Shown here: one piece after another, positions 56,935 through 64,000 of the stretch
Layout: the number at the start of each line of letters is the position of its first letter
Numbering within the stretch: the first letter of the stretch is position 1
DNA from: CAJBVW01 sp964457335
Lineage (GTDB): Bacteria > Myxococcota_A > UBA796 > SXON01
Direction: 5' to 3'
DNA: 64,000 bases
Assembly: GCA_964457335.1 (NCBI GenBank)
Contig: CAYWGD010000016.1
Coordinates: forward strand, 23,837-87,836
The notes under the pieces: generated by a model
What the model was told of the DNA's origin: nothing
What the model saw: the letters and a program-made list of their open reading frames with translations, nothing else
Database searches by the model: none
Program-made: the position numbers and the translations under genes

Positions 56935-59218
56935 TGGAGCTCTCCAGGGCGGCGGCGCGGCGGCCTTCGGCCTCGAGCGCCTGGTTCACGGTGATGGCGG
57001 CCATGTTCACGATGTCGGACACGGTCGACCCGAGGGCGAGGACGTTGACGGGCTGGGCGGTGCCCACGAGGACCGGGCCCACGGCCGTGGCCCCGCCGAG
57101 CTCGCGGAGGAGCTTGTACGCGATGTTCCCGGCCCCGAGGTTCGGGAAGATGAGCACGTTCGCGTCGCCCTGGATCGCCGAGAAGGGGAAGTCGACGCCG
57201 GCGAGCTCCGCGTTCACCGCGGTGTCCGCCTGCATCTCGCCGTCGATGACGAGGTTCGGCATGCGCTCGCGCACGATCTTGATGGCCTCGCCGATCTTGG
57301 CGACGTCGGGGTCGCCGCGGTGCTCGCCGAAGTCCGAGTAGGACAGCATCGCGACGCGCGGCGTGTAGCCGAACGACTGCGCGAGCCGCGCCGTGTTGAT
57401 GGCGATCTGCGCGAGCTGCTTCGCGTCGGGGTTCGTGTTCACGGTGCAGTCGCCGAAGAACAAGCGGCGGTTCTTGAACAGCATCATGTACACGCCGCTG
57501 ACCACGGACACGCTGGGGTCGCGCCCGACGATCTGGAGCGCCGGGCGGATCGTGTCGGCGTAGGCCGCGAGGAGCCCGCCGAGGAGCCCGTCGGCGTCGC
57601 CCTCGCGCACCATCATCGCGGCGTACACGGTGTGGCGGTGCAGCGCGGCGCGCACGGCGTTCTGGGTCATGCCCTTGCGCTGCCGGCGCTTCCAGAGCGC
57701 CTCCATGTAGCGCTCGAAGCGCTCGTCCTCGCGCACCTCGGCGATCTCCATCGCGGAGACGTCGATGTTGTGCTTGGCCGCGCGGTTGAGGATCTTCCAC
57801 TCGTCGCCGACCAGGATGGGCTTGCAGATGCCCTCGTCCACGAGGATCTGCGCGGCGCGCAGCACCTTGGGGTTCGAGCCCTCGGGGAACACGATCCGGC
57901 GCGGGTTCAGGCGCGCGCGGTTCATGATCGGGCGGAGGATCTCCTTGCTCCGCGCGAGGAGGCGCTCCAGGCGCTCCCGGTACGCGGCGAGGTCCTCGAT
58001 CGGCAGGCGCGCGACGCCGGAGGCCGCGGCCGCCTCCGCGACGGCCGGGGCGACCCACAGGAGCACGCGCGGATCGAAGGGCTTGGGGATGATGTAGTCC
58101 GGCCCGAACTGGAGCGAGGTGAGGCCGTAGGCGGCGAGCACCTCGTCCGGGACGTCCTCCTTCGCGAGGGCGGCCAGGGCGCGCACGGCCGCGACCTTCA
58201 TCGCCTCGTTGATCGCGCGGGCGCGACAGTCGAGCGCGCCGCGGAACAGGAAGGGGAAGCCGAGGACGTTGTTCACCTGGTTCGGGAAGTCCGAGCGGCC
58301 CGTGGCGATGATCGACTCGGGGACGGCGCCCTTCGCCTCGTCGTACATGATCTCGGGGTTCGGGTTCGCCATGGCGAAGACGATGGGCTGCGGCCGCATC
58401 GTCGTGAGCATCTCCGGCTTGAGCACGCCGCCCACCGAGAGGCCGATGAACACGTCGGCGCCGACGATGACCTCGGCGAGCGTGGCCGGCGCGGTGCCCT
58501 TGGCGTAGCAGCTCTTCTCCGGGAAGTTGTGCTCCTTGCGGCCCTCGTACACGAGGCCCTCGGAGTCGCACATCCAGATGTTCTCGTGCGAGACGCCGAG
58601 GCTTACGAGCAGGTTTGCGGTCGCGATGGCCGCGGCGCCCGCGCCCGAGAACACGACCTTGATGTCGCCGAGCTTCCGCTCCGTGATCTCGCAGGCGTTG
58701 AGCAGCCCGGCGGCCGCGATGATCGCGGTGCCGTGCTGGTCGTCGTGGAAGACGGGGATGTCGAGGATCTTCTGGAGCTCGCGCTCGACGAGGAAGCAGT
58801 CGGGCGACTTGATGTCCTCGAGGTTGATGCCGCCGAAGCTCGGGGCGATCGCCTTCACGGCGGCGATGACCTCCTCGGGCGTGCGGGCGTCGAGCTCGAT
58901 GTCCACGCCGTCGATGTCGGCGAATTTCTTGAAGAGGTTCGCCTTGCCCTCCATGACCGGCTTGCCGGCGAGGGGCCCGATGTTGCCGAGGCCGAGCACC
59001 GCCGTGCCGTTCGTGACGACTGCCACGAGGTTGCCCTTCGCGGTGTACTTGTAGGCGTCGTCCGGGTTCCGGTGGATGGCGATGCACGGCTCGGCCACCC
59101 CCGGGGTGTAGGCCAAAGAGAGGTCCCGCTGCGTGAACAGCGGCTTGGTCGGGACGATCTCGATCTTTCCGGGACGACCGCCGGAGTGGTATTCGAGTGC
59201 GTCGGTCTTGAGGCTCAC
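56927..59218 (-). CDS. maeB: NADP-dependent malic enzyme (MaeB type)
   Basis: 763 residues from a GTG at 59218, the usual length of the two-domain enzyme. Malic-enzyme domain (about 1-420): LSLAYTPGVAEPC, GNLVAVVTNGTAVLGLGNIG, GKANLFKKFADIDGVDIELD, HDDQHGTAI and the NADP fold VVFSGAGAAAIATANLL. C-terminal phosphotransacetylase-like domain (about 430-763) with RIVFPEGSNPKVLRAAQIL, GDCTVNTNPDAKQLAQIA and VNVLALGSTVSDIVNMAAIT. It converts malate to pyruvate with NADPH; the C-terminal domain is regulatory (acetyl-CoA). A CTAACCC motif (GGGTTAG on its strand) lies about 30 bp upstream. Confidence 0.93.
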   Translation of the reverse strand: MSLKTDALEYHSGGRPGKIEIVPTKPLFTQRDLSLAYTPGVAEPCIAIHRNPDDAYKYTAKGNLVAVVTNGTAVLGLGNIGPLAGKPVMEGKANLFKKFADIDGVDIELDARTPEEVIAAVKAIAPSFGGINLEDIKSPDCFLVERELQKILDIPVFHDDQHGTAIIAAAGLLNACEITERKLGDIKVVFSGAGAAAIATANLLVSLGVSHENIWMCDSEGLVYEGRKEHNFPEKSCYAKGTAPATLAEVIVGADVFIGLSVGGVLKPEMLTTMRPQPIVFAMANPNPEIMYDEAKGAVPESIIATGRSDFPNQVNNVLGFPFLFRGALDCRARAINEAMKVAAVRALAALAKEDVPDEVLAAYGLTSLQFGPDYIIPKPFDPRVLLWVAPAVAEAAAASGVARLPIEDLAAYRERLERLLARSKEILRPIMNRARLNPRRIVFPEGSNPKVLRAAQILVDEGICKPILVGDEWKILNRAAKHNIDVSAMEIAEVREDERFERYMEALWKRRQRKGMTQNAVRAALHRHTVYAAMMVREGDADGLLGGLLAAYADTIRPALQIVGRDPSVSVVSGVYMMLFKNRRLFFGDCTVNTNPDAKQLAQIAINTARLAQSFGYTPRVAMLSYSDFGEHRGDPDVAKIGEAIKIVRERMPNLVIDGEMQADTAVNAELAGVDFPFSAIQGDANVLIFPNLGAGNIAYKLLRELGGATAVGPVLVGTAQPVNVLALGSTVSDIVNMAAITVNQALEAEGRRAAALESSNA

Positions 59219-59242
59219 GGGCGCTCCGAGGGACCGTCGCTA

Positions 59243-59249
59243 CTAACCC
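59243..59249 (-). promoter_or_regulatory. GGGTTAG promoter motif of the malic enzyme gene
   Basis: GGGTTAG on the minus strand, 24-30 bp upstream of the GTG start, with CGGAG nearer the start as ribosome site. One of the recurring GGTTAG-type motifs; a -10-like region without a clear -35. Confidence 0.3.
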
Positions 59250-59253
59250 GTCG

Positions 59254-59583
59254 TCAGGTGGGGATGGTCTCGCCCCAGGCGCGCACGATCTGCAGCTCGG
59301 CGCCGTGGACCAGCTCGGCGTGGGGGCTGCCGCACACGGGGCAGGGGTGCTCGTCACCCGGGTACTCGGCGCCACAGTCCTTGCACTTCAGGAGCGCGTC
59401 CACGCGGGTGATCTTCACCTCGACGCGCGGGAGCATCGCCATCAGCGAGGCGCGGAGCACCTCGGGGTCGAGGTCGACCATCGCGCCGAGGTGCACCTCG
59501 AAGCCGTCGAGCCGGAAGCCGGTCGCCGGGAGCTGCGCGTTGAGGCCTTCGAGGAGCTGAACCGCGACGTCGGACACGGACAT
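59254..59583 (-). CDS. HypA-like zinc-ribbon protein
   Basis: 109 residues from the ATG at 59583. HypA-type layout: an N-terminal alpha/beta part (VAVQLLEGLNAQLPATGFRL, LDPEVLRASLMAMLP) and a zinc ribbon with Cys67, Cys70, Cys81 and Cys84 (CKDCGAEYPGD, CPVCGSPHAEL). True HypA begins MHE, with His2 as nickel ligand; here the start is MSVSD, so nickel transfer in the classical way is doubtful. No hydrogenase or urease genes are in the window. Possibly a divergent metallochaperone or general zinc protein. Confidence 0.8.
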   Translation of the reverse strand: MSVSDVAVQLLEGLNAQLPATGFRLDGFEVHLGAMVDLDPEVLRASLMAMLPRVEVKITRVDALLKCKDCGAEYPGDEHPCPVCGSPHAELVHGAELQIVRAWGETIPT

Positions 59584-59644
59584 CCCGCGTTCGTATCGTG
59601 GACCCGGGCCTGCCGCGACGCCCGTCGGGATAGACCCGCCGCCC

Positions 59645-60163
59645 ATGACGTCTTCCTCCGGCCAGTCCGGCATCCGCTTGCGCGAGGCGCTCGCCGCGGG
59701 CGACTGGGCGGGGGCGGCGGAGCAGGTGCCGGCCCTCGACGAGGCACACCGCATCGAGCTCCTCCTCGGCGCCGCGCTCCGCGACGCCCGCGACGGCTGG
59801 GCCGCGGCCCGGGCGTTCCTCGACGCCGAGGCCGGCCGCGGGGACTGGCGGACCGTCTGCCGGCTCCTGGCCGAGGGCGAGCCCGACCACGCCCTCGACG
59901 AGCTCGCCTCCGCCTACGTCGCGGAGGGGCGCGTGCCGTCCGCGTGGAGCCCCGAGGGGCGGCCCCTCGACCGGCCCGTGCGCGTCCCGCTCGCCGACCT
60001 GGCCGTGGCGGCCGCGTACGCCGCGGGCGTGGCCGGAGACGCGCTCCTCGACGCCTTCACCGACCTGCCGCTGCACCCCGCGGTCGCGCACTACTACCGC
60101 CGTGGCGCCATCCACGCGCTCGGACCCCGACCGCTGCTCGTCCTCGCGGCCTCCGCCGGCTGA
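59645..60163 (+). CDS. hypothetical helical protein
   Basis: 172 residues, divergent from the HypA-like gene. Helical and Ala-rich throughout: GIRLREALAAGDWAGAAEQV, ALDEAHRIELLLGAALRDAR, DHALDELASAYVAEGRVP, VPLADLAVAAAYAAGVAGDA. The DWAGAA/RDWRTVCRLL pattern is suggestive of short TPR- or HEAT-like pairs. No signal peptide or motif of known function. 52 bp before the helicase start on the same strand. Confidence 0.62.
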   Translation: MTSSSGQSGIRLREALAAGDWAGAAEQVPALDEAHRIELLLGAALRDARDGWAAARAFLDAEAGRGDWRTVCRLLAEGEPDHALDELASAYVAEGRVPSAWSPEGRPLDRPVRVPLADLAVAAAYAAGVAGDALLDAFTDLPLHPAVAHYYRRGAIHALGPRPLLVLAASAG

Positions 60164-60215
60164 TATTTCGGGACGATTCCGACGCCTCCGCGTGGTTATT
60201 CGGAAGCTCCCCCCG

Positions 60216-62507
60216 ATGACCACCCTCACCCCCGACGGCACCATCACGGCGCTGCTCGGCCCCACCAACACGGGCAAGACCCACCGCGCGATCGAGCGGA
60301 TGCTCCAGCACCGCAGCGGGATGATCGGGCTGCCGCTCCGCCTGCTCGCGCGCGAGGTGTACGACCGCATCACCGCCGAGAAGGGCGAGGAGGCCGTCGC
60401 GCTCGTCACCGGCGAGGAGAAGCGGATCCCCGCCAACCCGCGCTGGTTCGTGTGCACCGTCGAGGCGATGCCGATCGACCGGCCCGTGGCCTTCCTCGCC
60501 GTCGACGAGATCCAGCTCGCCGGCGACCGCAACCGCGGCCACGTGTTCACCGACCGGCTGCTGCACGCGCGGGGCGTGCGCGAGACGATGTTCCTCGGCT
60601 CGGACACCATCGCGCCCCTGCTCGAGCGCCTCGTCCCCACCGCGCAGATCGAGCGGCAGCCCCGCTTCTCCAGGCTCTCCCACCTGGGCTACCGCAAGCT
60701 CGGCGCGCTCCCGAAGCGCACGGCCATCGTCGCGTTCTCGGCCGCCGAGGTCTACACGCTCGCGGAGCGGATCCGCTCCCGGGCCGGCGGCGCCGCGGTG
60801 GTGCTCGGCGCGCTCTCGCCGCGCACGCGCAACGCGCAGGTCGCGATGTACCAGGCGGGGGAGGTGCCCTACCTCGTCGCCACCGACGCGATCGGCATGG
60901 GCCTGAACATGGACGTGCAGCACGTCGCGTTCAGCGCCCTCCGCAAGTTCGACGGCACCGGCTTCCGCGGGCTCACGCCCGCCGAGGTGGGGCAGATCGC
61001 GGGGCGCGCCGGGCGCTTCCGGCGCGACGGCACCTTCGGCGCGACCGGCGACCTCGACGGCTTCGATCCCGAGCTCGTCACCTCGGTCGAGGCGCACGCC
61101 TTCCAGCCGCTGAAGAAGCTCTGGTGGCGCAACAGCGACCTCGACTTCCGCTCGGTCGACCGGCTCCGCGAGAGCCTCGGCGCGCGGCCGCCGGCGCCCT
61201 TCCTCCAGCCCGCGCGCGAGGAGGAGGACGAGCACGCCTTCCACGCACTCGCGGCGATGCCGGACATCCGCGGCATCGCGACGAGCCCGGAGATGGTGAA
61301 GCTCCTCTGGGAGGTGTGCCAGGTCCCGGACTTCCGGAAGCTCCTCACGGACGCGCACGTGCAGCTGCTCGCGCGCATCTACGGGCACCTCGCGCGCTCC
61401 GGCACCATCCCCGGCGCCTGGATCGGGCGCCAGCTCGAGCAGCTCGACCGGGTTGACGGCGACCTCGACCTGCTCATGACGCGCCTCGCCCACGTCCGCA
61501 CGTGGACGTACGTGTCCCACCGGTCCCGCTGGATCGTGGACGCCCTCGGCTGGCAGGAGCGCGCCCGCGCCATCGAGGATCGGCTCTCCGACGCGCTCCA
61601 CGCGGAGCTCACGCAGCGCTTCGTGGACCGCCGCTCGCTCGTCCTCGCGGCCGCGCCCGGCGGCAACGTCGGCGACACCGGCGAGGTGCGCGTCGGCGGC
61701 TACGTGATCGGGCGGCTGCAGGGCCTCGCGTGGTCGCCCGTCGAGGGCGGGCGCAACGAGGAGCGCGCCGCCCGCGAGGCCTTGTCCGGCGAGCTCGCCG
61801 AGCGCGTCGAGCGCGTGGTCGCCGCGCCACACGCCGCGTTCTCGGTCGACGAGGAGGGCCAGGTGCGCTGGGAGGGGGGCCCCCTCGCGCGCCTCACCGC
61901 TGGCCCGAGCGTGCTCGAGCCCGGCATCCGGATGCTCCGGCACGATCTCCTCGCGCCGTCGGCCGTCCAGCGCGTGCAGCGCCGCGTGACCGCCTTCGTG
62001 CGCGACTACGTCGCGGGCGTCGTCGCGCCGCTCCACTCCGACGCGACCGAGTCGCTGCGCGGGCCCGCCCAGGGCCTCCTCTACGCGCTCCAGCAGGGCC
62101 TCGGCGTGGTGCCCGCGCACGACGTGGCCGATCTCGTGCGCGGGCTCCCCGGTCGCGACCGCCACGTCCTCGGCCGCCTGGGCGTCCGGTTCGGCGTCGA
62201 GCACGTCTGGAACACGCCGATGCTCGCCGGCGCACGGGACCACGCCGTCCTCTGGCGCGTGGCGCACGGCCCGGACCGCTCGCCGGGCTTCTACCGGGCC
62301 GTCGGCACGCCGATCGTGGGCGGGGTCCCGGTCCCCGTCGACCAGCTGGAGGCCTTCGCCGCGAAGGCCCGCGAAGGGGCGCGCCACGGGGCCTTCGCCA
62401 CGCCCGACCTCCTGCCGCGGGAGGACGCGCGCGCGGTGCTCGAGGGCCTCGGCTACGCGCGCGCCGGCGAGCGGTGGACGCGCGGCCGTCGGCGCGCCTT
62501 CGCCTGA
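60216..62507 (+). CDS. SUV3-like ATP-dependent RNA helicase
   Basis: 763 residues. Walker A LLGPTNTGKTHRAIERML (about 13-30), Walker B AVDEIQLAGDR (DEIQ 97-100), FLGSDTIAPLLERL, and the C-terminal RecA-lobe VLGALSPRTRNAQVAMYQAG, VATDAIGMGLNMDVQHVAFS and VGQIAGRAGRFRRDGTFGA. GPTNTGKT and DEIQL are the distinctive SUV3 forms of the motifs. About 450 C-terminal residues are helical with WIGRQLEQLDRVDGDLDLLM and a partly conserved end. SUV3 relatives unwind RNA for degradation; bacterial members are less known. Cytosolic. Confidence 0.87.
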   Translation: MTTLTPDGTITALLGPTNTGKTHRAIERMLQHRSGMIGLPLRLLAREVYDRITAEKGEEAVALVTGEEKRIPANPRWFVCTVEAMPIDRPVAFLAVDEIQLAGDRNRGHVFTDRLLHARGVRETMFLGSDTIAPLLERLVPTAQIERQPRFSRLSHLGYRKLGALPKRTAIVAFSAAEVYTLAERIRSRAGGAAVVLGALSPRTRNAQVAMYQAGEVPYLVATDAIGMGLNMDVQHVAFSALRKFDGTGFRGLTPAEVGQIAGRAGRFRRDGTFGATGDLDGFDPELVTSVEAHAFQPLKKLWWRNSDLDFRSVDRLRESLGARPPAPFLQPAREEEDEHAFHALAAMPDIRGIATSPEMVKLLWEVCQVPDFRKLLTDAHVQLLARIYGHLARSGTIPGAWIGRQLEQLDRVDGDLDLLMTRLAHVRTWTYVSHRSRWIVDALGWQERARAIEDRLSDALHAELTQRFVDRRSLVLAAAPGGNVGDTGEVRVGGYVIGRLQGLAWSPVEGGRNEERAAREALSGELAERVERVVAAPHAAFSVDEEGQVRWEGGPLARLTAGPSVLEPGIRMLRHDLLAPSAVQRVQRRVTAFVRDYVAGVVAPLHSDATESLRGPAQGLLYALQQGLGVVPAHDVADLVRGLPGRDRHVLGRLGVRFGVEHVWNTPMLAGARDHAVLWRVAHGPDRSPGFYRAVGTPIVGGVPVPVDQLEAFAAKAREGARHGAFATPDLLPREDARAVLEGLGYARAGERWTRGRRRAFA

Positions 62508-62570
62508 CCGGCCGACGTCGTGAGCGCACACTCGTAGCCCGATCGGTGGTACAACCACCTGAGGAGCGCG

Positions 62571-64000
62571 ATGCCGCCACGGTCCCCGCCTCGCCCCGCC
62601 CGCAGCGCCGCGTGCCTCTGCTCCGGCTGCGGTCGCATCGTCGATCGGAGCGATGCAGAGTGCGCGAAGTGCGGCGAACGACGCCCTGAGTCCGGCTGGC
62701 GGCCGCTGGGGCCGGCGCGGTCGGTGGTGGCCGCCGAGCCGCCCGTGCTGGACAGCTTCGACCTGGTGCCGGGGGCGGGCGCCCCGCCGGACAACCTCGT
62801 CTCCCTCGCGGATCGGTCGGCGGCGGCCGAGGCGTCGCCGGCGGTGCCGGAGGGCCGCGACGTCCTCGCGCCGGCGCCGGCCGAGCGGCCGCGGAGGGCG
62901 CTGCGGGTCCGGGTAGGGCCGCCGCCGCCGGAGGCCGACCCGGACACGGACGAGACGGCGCGCCCCTACGCCGGACGCTACCGCGTGGAGGAGGACCTCC
63001 CCGCCGCGCCCGGGATCACGCGCCACCTCGCCGTGCAGGAGCCGGCCGTGCGGCGCGTGATCCTGACCGTGCTCGGCCAGGGCCGCTCGAAGGAGGTGCA
63101 GCAGTCGCTCGACGCGCGCTTCCTGCGGGACGCCCGCATCCTCGCCCGCCTGCGGCACCCCTGCCTCGCGTCCGTCCACGACGCCGGGCGCGCCGCCGAC
63201 GGCACCTGCTACGCCACCGAGGAGGTGCCCTTCGGGCTGACCTTCCGGGAGCTCGCGGCGTCGCGCGCGCTGCCGCCGGAGCGGCTCCTCGCGGTCGCGG
63301 CCGGGCTCGCGGCCGGGCTCGCGGCGATGCACGAGGCCGGGGTCGTCCACCGCTGCGTGCGCGGCGACGCCGTGTACATCGGCCCCGCGGTGTGGCGGGG
63401 CGGGTCCGGCACGGAGTCGACCCAGCTCGGGCGCTACGGCTGGCACGTGCTGCCCGAGGAGATCGCCGACGACGAGGACGTGGAGGCCGCGCTCGCGTGG
63501 GCCCCCGAGCTCCTCGCGGGCGAGGAGCCCGACGAGGCCGGCGACCTCTACGCCGTCGGCGTGCTGCTGCACCACGCGCTCGTCGGCCGGCCTCTCCACG
63601 CCGGGACCGCCGCGGAGATCCGCGCCGCCGCGTACCGCGCCGACGGCTACCGGCTGCCGCGCTCGGGGGACGGCCTCTCGAACCGCCTGTGCGACGTGGC
63701 CGAGCGCTGCCTCGCCCGCTCGCCCGCGCACCGCTACCCCTCAGCCCGCGCGCTCCTGCGCGAGCTCGAGGAGCTCGCGCGCCCCGTCGCCCCGGTGGTC
63801 GCCCCCCCGCCCGCGGGCCGTTCGTACGCCGGGATGGCGGCGGCGGCCCTGATCGGCGCGGCCGTGCCCACCTTGGCGCTGCTCGCGGGCGCTGCGTGGC
63901 AGGCGTCGTACCAGGCGGCGCGGACACCGGGCGCGCCGGCGACCCTGCCCGCACCCGTGGCCGCGGCGGCGCCGGCCAGCGTGGCCGCCGCGCCCGCGCC
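62571..64000 (+). CDS. zinc-ribbon pseudokinase with transmembrane segment, 3' end missing
   Basis: 476 codons open to the window edge; ATG preceded by GAGGAG. Residues 15-34 form a zinc ribbon (CSGCGRIVDRSDAECAKC). An acidic/Pro linker leads to a protein-kinase-like domain (about 133-405). The Gly-rich loop is gone (VEEDLPAAPGITRHLAVQE), the VAIK Lys is not evident, and the catalytic HRD is His260-Arg-Cys262 (VVHRCVRGD) with no DFG. The C-lobe is recognisable (WAPELLAGEEPDEAGDLYAV, GVLLHHALVGRPL, LARSPAHRYPSARALLREL). A membrane helix follows (about 422-444). The C-terminus lies beyond 64000. Likely a non-catalytic sensor or scaffold. Confidence 0.78.
   Translation, partial: MPPRSPPRPARSAACLCSGCGRIVDRSDAECAKCGERRPESGWRPLGPARSVVAAEPPVLDSFDLVPGAGAPPDNLVSLADRSAAAEASPAVPEGRDVLAPAPAERPRRALRVRVGPPPPEADPDTDETARPYAGRYRVEEDLPAAPGITRHLAVQEPAVRRVILTVLGQGRSKEVQQSLDARFLRDARILARLRHPCLASVHDAGRAADGTCYATEEVPFGLTFRELAASRALPPERLLAVAAGLAAGLAAMHEAGVVHRCVRGDAVYIGPAVWRGGSGTESTQLGRYGWHVLPEEIADDEDVEAALAWAPELLAGEEPDEAGDLYAVGVLLHHALVGRPLHAGTAAEIRAAAYRADGYRLPRSGDGLSNRLCDVAERCLARSPAHRYPSARALLRELEELARPVAPVVAPPPAGRSYAGMAAAALIGAAVPTLALLAGAAWQASYQAARTPGAPATLPAPVAAAAPASVAAAPA

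Noticed and set aside
60057..63731. Minus-strand open frame of about 1220 codons opposite the helicase and pseudokinase
   Set aside because: Composition-driven shadow; the plus strand carries helicase and kinase motifs.
1..64000. tRNA or rRNA genes
   Set aside because: I looked for T-loop-like GTTCGAATC motifs and rRNA-like conserved stretches and saw none; a dedicated tRNA search would settle it.

Overview
The window is very GC-rich, tightly packed DNA. It carries hallmarks of Myxococcota (the former delta-proteobacterial myxobacteria, most like the Polyangia side): three proteins ending in a MYXO-CTERM-like anchor (Cys, hydrophobic helix, Arg cluster), about fifteen predicted lipoproteins, Asp-Thr-Asp-Ala linkers behind lipoprotein cysteines, MopE-like calcium-binding motifs, FG-GAP proteins, choice-of-anchor D repeats and a strong sigma-54 promoter candidate. 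Many genes overlap by 1-10 bases, so translational coupling is common. No tRNA, rRNA or CRISPR array was recognised, and no gene-free stretch reaches 300 bases.

Layout. 1-5.6 kb: partial DUF962 gene, beta-helix lipoprotein, DUF1615 lipoprotein, and a three-gene operon (dienelactone-hydrolase-like, small membrane protein, HTTM membrane protein). 5.6-9.9 kb: alkaline-phosphatase-like lipoprotein, then a DUF4157-derived, LysM-like, NlpC/P60-like protein coupled to a small unknown gene, then a lipoprotein/methyltransferase pair. 10-15.1 kb: esterase, TPR-like protein, PPC-type lipoprotein, sulfotransferase, 5-formyl-THF cyclo-ligase. 15.2-23.1 kb: a large unknown protein that shares the N-terminal GNAA signature with the DUF4157 protein, cell-surface lipoproteins, a zinc-ribbon membrane protein, a coupled trio ending in an ArsC/Spx-like reductase, and a KGG stress protein.

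23-36.6 kb: two FAD-dependent oxidoreductases, an alpha/beta hydrolase, HflX, a D-threonine-aldolase-like enzyme, a sigma-54-linked secreted papain-like protein, DoxX, an FG-GAP lipoprotein, nitrilase, NAD-dependent epimerase/reductase, CAP-domain protein and a DUF2505-like protein. 36.7-43.2 kb: a four-gene coupled operon with a catalytically degenerate subtilisin/FG-GAP surface protein, a methyltransferase, a sulfatase-fold lipoprotein with Thr at the nucleophile position, and an EF-hand Pro-Gly-Gly lipoprotein. 43.3-48.6 kb: barrel-like protein, an internally deleted ISKra4-like transposase with an in-frame 51-bp tandem repeat, 3-methyladenine DNA glycosylase, an intact subtilisin and its overlapping lipoprotein.

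48.8-64 kb: an unknown gene coupled to thymidine kinase, YHYH lipoprotein, membrane dipeptidase, a discoidin/NHL protein coupled to a lipoprotein, malic enzyme coupled to an unknown gene, a HypA-like zinc protein, a SUV3-like helicase and, at the edge, a zinc-ribbon pseudokinase with a membrane anchor.

Housekeeping enzymes alternate with a large exported repertoire. The most unusual content is the DUF4157-type putative cargo with its coupled partner (6.6-8.4 kb), the second GNAA protein behind paired palindromes (15.2-17.1 kb), the degenerate-protease operon, and several families of intergenic palindromes, including a GGGGCGTTGCGGGGGG-type element seen three or four times.
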